A DNA stretch of 64,000 nt, from assembly GCA_016647705.1 (NCBI GenBank), contig CM028330.1:52626897-52690896 (forward strand), read 5' to 3'. This DNA comes from Eucommia ulmoides. Lineage: Eukaryota > Streptophyta > Magnoliopsida > Garryales > Eucommiaceae. Positions within the stretch are counted from its first letter, which is position 1. Each line of letters begins with the position of its first letter. Positions 55,124-64,000 of the stretch are shown in pieces. Made by a program: the position numbers and the translations under genes. Under the pieces are notes generated by a model that saw only the letters and a program-made list of their open reading frames with translations, did no database searches and was not told where the DNA came from.

Positions 55124-58100
55124 CTAGTGAATTGGGAGAAAACAAGAATCCCAATTCTGCAGCCTCTCTTTTCCCTTGGTTCGAATACCAGACCCATGAC
55201 TTGGCCCTGCCTCATCTCCCATGATTACATTCACAGTTTCTTTGATCATCACTCTCTCAGGGTACAACTCGAATCTTGCAGTCTCTTTCCCTTTGTTGAT
55301 GGTTTCTGCTGGGTAGGGGAAAGTGACCCGGATATGCGGAATTTTCATTGGCTGGTTGTCTGGGGATCCATCCCTCTTCTTCCGAAAGAACTTCGCCCTG
55401 TCTGCTTTTGTTGGCTCGTATCCCAATCCAAATCTCCCCATCTTCTCCTTGACTTCTATCGGTTCTGTAATTCCGTCTAGATTCTTGCCCAAACCTTTCC
55501 CGGGAATGCAACCCCGGGACTTCATTTCTTTAGCAAAGGTAGCATTCGCGACGTCGAACACGTGATAGGAGGCTTCAATCTTCTCCTTCTCCTTTCCGTC
55601 ATCTATTAACGGGACATGCCGACTTATCGCTTGATGGAAAGGTATGATATCTGAATCAACCCTGATCACGTACAGTGTGTCATCAATGATAAACTTGATC
55701 TTCTGATGTAGAGATGAAGGCATTGCCCCAGCGTTATGGATCCACGGCCTCCCCAACAACAGGTTGTACGAAATAGGTATGTCGAGCACTTGGAACTTCG
55801 CATTGAACTGTATTGGACCAATTTCAATTGGCAGGTCAATCTCTCCAATGCTATCTCTCTTAGCCCCATCGAATGCTTTGATAACCGTCTTAGATGATCG
55901 AACCTATGATAAATCTATCCCCATTTCTTCCAGGGTCGACAAAGGACAGATATTTAGTGCCGATCCATTGTTAATCAGCACCCGAGCTATGAACATTCCA
56001 TGGCTTTCGACCGTGCTATTCAAAGGCTTGTTGTGACCTGTTCCATCATCGTCCATCTCGTCATCTGTGAAAGTGATGGTGTTAGATCCTAGGACCTGCT
56101 CGACCAGAGTGACAAACTTCTCCGGAGAGATTGTGATAGGCAAGTGGGCTTCATTTAGGACTTTCAGCAGTGCCTGTCTGTGTACTTCTGAGGATAGGAG
56201 TAGTAAGAGCATCGAGATTTATGCCGGTGCTTTGCTGAGTTGTTCCACTATCTTGTATTCTAAATTCTTCATTGCCTTTAGGAAGTTGTGAGCCTCCGGT
56301 TCTGACACCGGCTTTTTCAGAGCCCCTCTTGGTTCCCTCACAGGAATCCTGATCAAATCCTGTGGCGTATACACCCTTCCAGACCGAGTGATTCCACTGG
56401 TTTCTCCTACTGAGATTGGCAATTCTTCTCCTTCTCCTGTTTTAGCGATGATCTCATAATTCCATGGAACCTTATTGAGATTTTCCACCAACTTTTGGAT
56501 TGGGAAAGACAGAACTAGAGATTTCTCCAATTTTTCGGCTACCCTTTCTAGATGTAATTCGAATCCTCTGTAGAGAACCTCCGGGTGTAAACAAACACCA
56601 CCGATATCGATCACATCAACTTCTTCTTCGACCTCATCTGTGAAAATTAGATTGACGCCACTTCCTGAGGAGGTGTGTTCAGGCAACGGATTTTGCTGAC
56701 AATTTGGCGTATCGGCCTCAGGTTTTTTAGGAAACGTGATGGCTCCTGTCCGTATAAACTCCTGAATTTTGTCTTTCAGCTGAAAGCATTGCTCAGTCGC
56801 ATGTCCTCTGGTTCCCAAGTGGTATTCACAGAAAGCATTTGAAGAAGCTGCTTTACTCCCAAGTGTAACTTCGTAGAATGGAAGGGGTGTCAGCATCCCC
56901 TGCTTCAAATAATTCCGGTACAACTCGGTGATTGAGACCGAAAGGTCTTGTAGCTCTCTGTTGTCGTTCTGGAAATTTCCCCCAGTAGCATGAGGTAGAA
57001 GGCCTTGGTGGTATTGGGTTCCTGACCTTGGAGTGCGGTTAGGAATTTGAGGTGGGGTGTTCGGGTGTGATTGATAGGTATGGTAAGAGGGTGCTGGGTA
57101 GGCTTGAGGATAATATTGGGGAATATGGTTTTGATAAGGGGGAGGTATATTTTGGTAATAGCGGGGGCAGCTTTGGGAATAGGATTGGTTTTGAGGATAA
57201 TTTTGGTTTTGGCAATTTTGAGGAGGGTAGTTGTGATATTGGTTGTTCTGGTTCGGGTAGTTTTGGGGACAGGAAGCTTGGGGGTAGTTCTGGTAATGGG
57301 TTTGCCGAGGGGAAATGACAACGGCTACTTCATTTTCCTTCATCTTTGGCGGGGCTGACCTTTTCGTCAGATTGGATTGGGCCCCTTCAATTTTTCCGCT
57401 CCTTATTCTTTCTTCCGTCATCTCGGCCTGTTTGATCGCATCGCCGAAAGAAACCACTGCTATGCTCGAGAGATCTCGATAGAACGACGGTGACTGAATT
57501 GACTTGAATATCTCTAACTGAGCCTTCTCGCTCAGCCTAGGGACAACTTTGGCAGCCTCCTCCCTCCAACGGACAGTATACCTCTGGAAACTTTCGTCTT
57601 TATTTTTCAATATCTGGTAGAGGGTATTGTGATCCAGCGCGGCATCCCTATTGTACACATATTGCTCACAGAAGGCCTCTACCAGATCTTCAAATGTTTT
57701 AATCTGTGTTAGCTCCAGGGTCATGTACCAGTTGAGAGTCGGTCTTTTCAACGATCTCCGAAACATCTTTAGGCAAAGGTCTTCGTTCCGAGCATGAATT
57801 CCTAACTCCTCTTTGTAAACGCTGACATGCCATTCTGGAGGGCCAGTGCCATCATATTTTGTAAACTCTGGAACCACGAAATTTTCCGGGTACACAACCC
57901 CGGGTGGTGGTGACAACTCCTTGTATGTCGCTTTCCTGGATGACTTCTCCTTTTGCCATTCTTCCATAGTTTTTTCCAATTTCTCCATTTTCAGAAGCCA
58001 AGCCGGTGGAGGGCCATTCTCTTCTTTGTTTTCGTTTCAATGGCCGGGGCTGGTTGGCTATCATTTGAATTGTTTGGTGGAGCAACGACCCTCTCCGGGT

Positions 58101-58461
58101 GAATGAGAACCTGCGGTGCGGTGGGGGCCAAGCCCTCTGGCGAGGCCTGATAGACATACCCCTGGATGGGATATGCCGGAGCTCTATAGGCGAAAGGATG
58201 AGGGCCCATCTGAGGTCCATAGTAGACCGGTACTGCAAAGTTCGGGCCGACGTGGTTCGGATTCGGCCCTGAGTTCTCCATCCCAATACTTGCAGGGTTT
58301 CCATTTGGGGATTCAGTCACAGGAATCCCGTTGGACGGAGGAATAGGCACCTCCTGAGGTCGGCTAAGTTCGTTGATCCTTTCCATCAACCTGTCAATAG
58401 TTTCCTGCATCTAAGCCATCTAGGTCGTTCGGGGAGATTTGGGATTGCTTTCTGATGTCAT
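55124..58461 (-). pseudogene. Tat gag-protease polyprotein, broken
   Basis: Start ATG 58459-58461. Two TAG stops follow soon (58420, 58411). A Pro-rich N-terminal part runs to a one-base frame change near 58025-58030. The gag core (57988-56219) has VVPEFTKYDGTG, LNWYMTLE and a Gln/Asn/Pro/Tyr-rich middle, and then CEYHLGTRGHATEQC. An in-frame TAA (56219) precedes the protease part, which has INNGSALNICPLSTL; the catalytic Asp of the usual DNGSA is Asn. A TAG is at 55904. The rest (55789-55124) has NLLLGRPWIHNAGA and a G-patch-like segment (GCIPGKGLGKNLDGI...GLGYEP). Confidence 0.88.
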
Positions 58462-59091
58462 CCTGGAATGAGTCTGTGCTCGACTGCGTGTAAAGATCGG
58501 ACTTTGAAAGGGGGGAACTGGATTTGCTTTTCTGAGACCAATTTTCTTTGTCTTGCCCTTTTCTTCTACAAAAAAAAAATAAAAAAATCCTTTTATTAGT
58601 TCACGTGGGTCTTAGGTGGTCTTAAAGCCCATTCTAGTTTGAAGATTTCAATTTCGATAACGACCAATTAAAACAAATGATGGTTCATGAATTTTTTTTA
58701 TTTTTTTTTGTCGTTCCCTACCGATATTGAAAACTTTGAACTTGTTTGGTGTGCTTTTTTTTTTTTTTTTTTTTAGGACTTCCCAAGACGTCATCAATCC
58801 ATCAAGTACCAAAAATCCCTTTCTCGTCTTGTATCATAGAATCCTGAAAGGATAATATGGATACAAGACAACTTTGCTTTTGTCAGAGGATTTACAACGA
58901 TATAAGAGCCTGAGAGGAAATAAGGAAAAGAAGAAGAAAATATACAAAAAAATAAAAAATAAATGATAAAAAAAAAAATCACAACTTATTTACCGAATTG
59001 AGGGAAAAGAAAATAAAATAAAAATTTAACATTCGGAAATTAGATTAGTTGGACTTATTCAGACATATTGGGCTCGACCTTCTAAAGTTTT
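58462..59091 (-). other. Tat 5' leader
   Basis: Non-coding region between primer site and gag, with several T-runs on plus. No extra upstream ORF of the kind described in some Ogre elements was seen. Confidence 0.5.
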
Positions 59092-59108
59092 CCCCAGCGG
59101 AGTCGCCA
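59092..59108 (-). other. Primer binding site of the Tat element
   Basis: On the minus strand TGGCGACTCCGCTGGGG begins two bases after the 5' LTR end. It starts with the TGG expected to pair with a tRNA CCA end. The tRNA species (perhaps Arg, as reported for Ogre) needs a tRNA comparison. Confidence 0.75.
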
Positions 59109-59512
59109 GCTGAACGCGCTCCAATTTTCCAAAGAAAATCAAAAGAATATAGATATATTTGTTTGTTGACAAAATGAGAAGGGTTTTTTAAAAACGTCGA
59201 TTTTCTCATTAAAATATACTTAAACCTGTTTTAGAAAAAGAAGTCGCCACCTAACATTGGGTTTAAATGATGTGCTAGGTCACCATATTTTTCTTTTTTG
59301 AAAACAATTTAAAAAAATGGCTTAAGTAAAAATTTGACTCCAAAATAACATGGTCTGACCAGAGATTCGTTTAAAGAGTTCGGGGGTCAGTTACGCTCGG
59401 GAAAGGTGTCAAGCACCCCAAGACGCCCGTCCAAAGACGGTACCTTATCCGATTAAGTCCAATTAAAATTTAAATCCGAATATTTTTATTTTATTTTGAA
59501 ATCCTCCTCATA

Positions 59513-60560
59513 CACACACACATACACATACACACACATCGAGAGAAGTAATTTCCTTTCTAAACCTAGACCGTTCTAATGGAAGGTTGGGAATTTTTCA
59601 CCTTATCTTGTTAGCACATTATATTTAACACAAGTTAAAGAAACACACGCACGCACACACTCACACACATTGAGGGGAGTAATTCCCTTCTAAACCTAAA
59701 CCGTTCCAATGGAAGGTTGGGAATTTTTCACCTTATCTTGTCAGCACATTATATTTAATACGAGTTAAAGAAACACATGCTCATACACGCACCCACACAT
59801 CGAGGGGAGTAATTCATTTCTAAATTTAAACCGTTCAAATGGAAGGTTGGGAATTTTTCACCTTATCTTGTCAGCACATTATATTTAATACGAGTTAAAG
59901 AAACACACGCACACACACGCACGCACACATCGAGGGGAGTAATTCCCTTCTAAATTTAAACCGTTCAAATGGAAAGTTGGAAATTTTTTACCTTATCTTG
60001 TTAGCACATTATATTTAATACGAGTTAAAGAAACACACGCGCACACACACACACACACGCACACTCCTCAAGGGGAGTAATTTTATTCTAAACTTAAACC
60101 GTTCCAATGGAAGGTCAGAAATTTTTCACCTCGTATTGTTAGCACATTATATTTAATACAAATTAAATAAAACACACGCACACACACACACACACACGCA
60201 CTCCTCAAGGGGAGTAATTTCATTCTAAACTTAAACCGTTCCAATGGAAGGTCAGAAGTTTTTCACCTCGTATTGTTAGCACATTATATTTAATACAAAT
60301 TAAATAAAACACACGCGCCCACACACTCACACGCATCGAGGGTAGTAATTCTCTTCTAAACTTAAACCGTTCCAATGGAAGGTTGGAAATTTTTCACCTC
60401 ATCTTGTCAGCACATTATATTTAGTACGAGTTAAAGAAACACACGCACACACACGCACGCACACACACACACCTTGAGGGGAGTAATTTCTTTCTAAACC
60501 TAAACCGTTCCAATGGAAGGCAGAGATATTTCTACCTCGTTTTATTTACTCAAAAAAAAA
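59513..60560. repeat. Minisatellite in the Tat 5' LTR
   Basis: Eight units matching the array at 47940-49000 in order and in variants, so the array was already present when the element inserted. CA-repeat lengths inside units differ. Confidence 0.9.
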
Positions 60561-60826
60561 ATTAAAAATAAATAAATAAATAAATAAAAAATAATAAAAA
60601 GAGAAAAAAAAATCTAATTTACAAAAAAAAATTAGTATAATAACAACTTATTTAAAAATAAGAGTAAGATTTACAACAGATAAAAATTTACAACCTTCTT
60701 GGAGATTTTTTTTCTTCTTCAAAATTACAATAAAATGAAAATAATATTATTTTCTTCAAAATTTCTCTCCAGATTTCACCTCTCCCTTGCCAAAATAAAA
60801 TCCCCTTCTCTTGTCTGAGCCTTCTT

Positions 60827-60837
60827 CTATTTATAGG
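60827..60837 (-). promoter_or_regulatory. TATA box of the Tat 5' LTR
   Basis: CCTATAAATAG on the minus strand, matching the other LTR. This would be the promoter of the element's genomic RNA. Confidence 0.7.
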
Positions 60838-60894
60838 AAATTCAAATGCGAAACTCGTCTGACAAAAGCTAAACAAAAGGAAGAAAAAGAGGGG

Positions 60895-61050
60895 GGGTGG
60901 GTGCACCGAAATTTGGTGCACCCACCCTCTTTTGGGTGCACCGAACTTCGGTGCACCCAAAAGGTGTGGGCAGAGAGCAAATGCTCTCTGCCCACGCTGG
61001 CCGCATATGCAGCCAGCAACTCTAGTCGCACAGCGACCAATTTTTCGTCA
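60895..61050. repeat. Palindrome cluster in the Tat 5' LTR
   Basis: Same series as 49337-49480. Here the third hairpin is better (GTGGGCAGAGAGCA and its complement with an AA loop). The first palindrome has one mismatch and the GGCCGCATATG palindrome has a changed arm. Confidence 0.88.
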
Positions 61051-61362
61051 CACGTGCGACCTCAATGCAACCCCCCACCCCTGTTCAGTCCAGGCCTCTC
61101 TCGTTCTCGTCTGTTTCTTGTCCATTTTGTTCCGAATTAACGCGTTTTTATTCCACTTCGAAAAATCTACAAAACCAAAAAAAAAAAAAAAAATCAATTA
61201 CTAATATTTAATTTACTTAAGAGATTAACAAAACTTAATTTAATAGTATTAAACCGCACAAATGCGGTACAATCAAAACAAAATAAATAGAAAAATAAAA
61301 TAAAGGTAACTATAAAATAAAATATAATATTTTTGCGAGGCGGTCAAAATGCCGTGTCTACA

Positions 61363-62140
61363 CTCTTAAAATTGTAGAATACTCTGTTAGTCTTTCAAAT
61401 AAGCGATAACTATAAAATTTCATTTGAGTCAGTCAATCATTTGTATATAAACTATTGGTCACATCCCACTGTCTGAATTCAGGTTCTCATCCAAGTTCAC
61501 CAAAAGATAACAATAAAACATATTGCAATGGTAAATAAGTAGGATGACATTCATTGATTTGTATTAGTTCATTACTTTTCCTCAAATGTAAAATAATATC
61601 CCTCATCCCAGTGGTCTCAGTTCCATCTCTCGGTAATATAACTGCTACTTCATCTACTGTTGGCAAATTATATCGCCAACAATTTGTTCTTGTATTATAA
61701 TGAAGAATTGTCGGCAAAGTCTGTTGTTCTAAATTCAATTAACTTAAAATTGCATAAGCTTGACGAAACTTATTTACAAATACATTATGTTGCAACAGAC
61801 AGTCTTGAATAGTTTTTAGAACGTCGGATCTTAGATTATGATTCCTACGGCATCGTACGTTTAAGGCAGAATTATGATCATAAATATACAGTTGGGAGTA
61901 CATTGCATCTTCTCCAGGTTGTGGAATTAATGTTCCTGTTCGATGGCGCAACTGTCCATGTATTGTAAACATTGTTGGCCCTCTTTCGGTAAGTATTCTT
62001 GCATTTAGCTTGGCACCAAGGCTTGTAAAAGCATTTGTTGCATTATATTCTCTAGTGTAACAACGAAATGATATCGATATGCCATCAATGCCATCATATA
62101 ATGCTTCAATTTGTGAAAGGGGTGCAAGGAGCAAAAGCAA
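61363..62140 (-). pseudogene. Helitron Rep, N-terminal part
   Basis: Reads down from 62140: FTSLGAKLNARI, RGPTMFTIHGQLRHRTGTLIP and GEDAMYSQLYIYD are typical of the region before the Helitron Rep catalytic core. A TAA at 61739 is followed in frame by LPTVDEVAVILPRDG and YLPLQYVLLLSFGE-like sequence. Further stops lie towards 61368. The frame meets the Tat insertion after a segment with YSYRLFERLTEYSTI and resumes at 47550 with GEKLFQELLVDAWA. Confidence 0.8.
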
Positions 62141-62417
62141 CTTAATTTTTCTTTGTAAACAACATGTACCAAAACGACATGATCATTACATATAATATTG
62201 AAGTCGTCAATATCTTGGTCCTCGTAAATATTTTCGTTGGCAGATGTTGCCTTACATTCAAAACATAGTAAGGTTATTATGCTTATTCAGCAAAATGTGT
62301 TTAGGTATTTATAACTTGATTTATAATATAAAAAAATAATGATATTAACTGACCATATATTTGTAGACAGTAAACTGCGTTGTTGAACTTGTAAACTCGA
62401 ACCTTCAACTACCCGAG

Positions 62418-63365
62418 CTATCTTGACATCAATGGTTGGTGGAGTAGTATACTCCCTAAGTGCGTTCGTTGTTGTAGTTCTAGGAAAATGTGTTTCACCA
62501 ATATTGAGTTCAGAAGGTAAATTCGCTTCAAGCTTACAACAAATCTCAGTACCGGAGGGACCTCATTTATATTGAAAAAACTCAACTCTACATCCAAATT
62601 GTGTGGAGAAGGCAAGTCCACTGTAATATCACGGGTCATTTCGCTATCCATAGTTAATGGAGTATGTGGACTCGTATTTTTTCGTTTTGATGGAGTCGCA
62701 AATGATTGTCCTACCAATAATTAGCCTATCTCCAAATGTTCACGATTCAAGGAACTAAGATGATCAAGTTTCTTTCTTTCTCATCATAAACGTTGCGCAA
62801 GGGTACGATTTGACAATACAGTAGTGCGTTTAACGACCTTCATTTCCTTTCTTGCTAGTTGTGTTAAAGTATCTTCAAGGGTCATCTCGATATCAATGGC
62901 CAGTGGAGTTGTATGCACTCGAAGGATGTTTGTTGTTGGAGTTTTAGGGGAATATGTTTCAGCGATATTGATTAGAGAAGGTAAGTTAGCTTCAACATCA
63001 CGGATCATTTCATCGTGAGTCCCAGGAATTTCACTTGATGGGGAAACAGCCTAAGACGATAAATCTTGATTATTCATGCCTGATTGGCTAACAAATCTCG
63101 GTATCGAAGGGACCTCATTTATATTGAAAGAATGTCGACAATCAAGTTTATCTCTTTATCTTCTTGAACGTTGCGAGATAGTAGCTTTTGACACAACATC
63201 AGCGCATTTAGATCCCTCTTTCCCTTCTTGCTCATTGTGCTAAAATATCTTTTGAGATAACGTTCTCACTGTCATTTTGCCGATTCGATCTTTCTCGTTC
63301 CCTTCGAAGTCGTTGGGATAGAGCACGTTTTGATACGACATTATCATTTGACGCCTAAAGATAAC
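62418..63365 (-). pseudogene. Helitron Rep N-terminal extension with internal repeats
   Basis: Basic segments of the type SKRALSQRLRRERER (about 63345-63289), SKATISQRSRR (63194-63160) and SNRTLAQRL (about 62810-62780) resemble the Arg-rich N-terminal repeats of plant Helitron Rep proteins. Between them a block of about 200 bp occurs twice (62426-62580 and 62880-63130), encoding NIGETHFPRT-like and NIAETYSPKT segments followed by TTP...ID. Stops and frame changes throughout. The remaining 62141-62417 is non-coding or too decayed. Confidence 0.5.
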
Positions 63366-64000
63366 GACATGATTGTGACATTTAAAAAAATATATATACT
63401 TCAATTATAAATATAGACATGCATTGCATACGAATGAGTATAGACAACTAACGCAAAACAATCTACATGCCACAATCATATCGTATAAAGATAAGTTATC
63501 ACATGCCACGATGCCTTCAGACACGGGGTACAAATTGTACTTTGATTTGGACCACGATGAGTAACGGAAATACCACAGGGGTGTTAAGTGTTACTCCCAT
63601 AACATTAAAAAAATGTCATAAAATTAAGATTTAATGAAATCATTTTTATCCCTATATCTTTATAGGAAAAAAAGATAAGCCTGGGGTCTATTCTAATTTT
63701 TCTTTTAGAAATGAGGCTTTCCTTAAATAAGCCTAAATTATAATTACCATATGTGTTAGATTTTCATTTAGGTTGTCATTTCAAATGTGTATCGTATATG
63801 AATGTGTACAAACAATTAACCACAAATGAAGAGCAAGTAAAAAAAATAGTGGTTAAAATTAAAATAATCTAAGGTCACTTACAATCTATATGTATGAAAA
63901 TGGTTATACCTTGCAATTAGGAACGTTAGTATTATCATGATCAATAAAAACTAAATCCCCAACATCTGATTCAGCAACCTAAATTTAAATAAAATGATAT
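63366..64000. other. Helitron-side flank, nothing recognised
   Basis: AT-rich sequence without a recognisable frame. The 5' TC terminus of the Helitron was not found, so the element may continue beyond the window. Confidence 0.4.

Larger units (their letters stand above)
47551..61362 (-). mobile_element. Tat-lineage Ty3/Gypsy retrotransposon inserted in the Helitron Rep
   Basis: The element is 13812 bp. Target duplications are CTATT (47546-47550) and CTCTT (61363-61367), 4 of 5 matching. On the minus strand the order is LTR (59111-61362), primer site, leader, gag-protease, RT, RNase H, second RNase H, integrase, long 3' region with tandem repeats, polypurine tract, LTR (47551-49779). The additional RNase H between RNase H and integrase is the hallmark of the Tat lineage (Ogre, Retand and relatives). 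LTR divergence is about 3% over the first 340 bp by eye, so it inserted later than the chromovirus at 10894. Confidence 0.93.
59111..61362 (-). repeat. 5' LTR of the Tat element
   Basis: 2252 bp. It has the same ends, minisatellite (59513-60560), TATA box (60827-60837) and palindrome cluster (60895-61050) as the other LTR. Confidence 0.92.

Overview
This is nuclear DNA of a flowering plant, probably a dicot. It is AT-rich and full of homopolymer and microsatellite tracts. Its only host protein genes are multi-exon with GT-AG introns, and the rest is dominated by plant transposon classes: Ty3/Gypsy chromovirus and Tat lineages, hAT, Harbinger and Mutator non-autonomous elements, Helitrons and a tRNA-derived SINE. 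No prokaryotic, organellar or CRISPR feature was seen.

Layout. (1) Positions 1-32700 hold a tandem triplication, all on the minus strand, of a five-exon gene for a zinc-independent MDR reductase of the NADP(H)-dependent alkenal double-bond reductase type. Copy A (1-7291, cut by the window edge) is a pseudogene. Copies B (19026-23912) and C (27924-32568) each give an intact 346-residue reading frame with identical exon lengths and phases. All three share an intron-4 SINE and an intron-2 minisatellite, so both predate the duplications. (2) The spacers are layered transposons. An old Gypsy-type fragment (LTR, primer site, gag) lies upstream of A and B and carries a solo LTR inserted in its gag. 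A 765-bp Harbinger MITE sits in the A promoter region. A 7.9-kb chromovirus (10894-18820) lies between A and B. A 2.6-kb hAT element, itself containing a hAT MITE, sits in intron 1 of A. Comparison with the paralogous copy gives empty sites for several of these. (3) Positions 32700-39070 hold a Mutator-like element with a 9-bp target duplication, two hAT-type elements and low-complexity DNA. (4) Positions 39068-64000 hold a Helitron 3' end, a 2.7-kb solo LTR on the minus strand, and a large decayed autonomous Helitron (Rep and PIF1-like helicase, minus strand). Its Rep frame is split by a 13.8-kb Tat-lineage Gypsy element (47551-61362, minus strand) with two RNase H domains.

Function. The reductases would reduce the alpha,beta double bond of reactive alkenals or phenylpropenals using NADPH in the cytosol. 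Everything else is mobile-element sequence, and every mobile-element coding region seen here is broken.

Most unusual signals. A cluster of near-perfect palindromes lies just upstream of the TATA box in both Tat LTRs. Three different LTR families share one layout, a short tandem array followed by a conserved GGTACC...CGATCGTGAGG box, although the array sequences are unrelated. The three reductase copies show mosaic ancestry. Most nonsense codons in the retroelements look like cytosine-deamination products.
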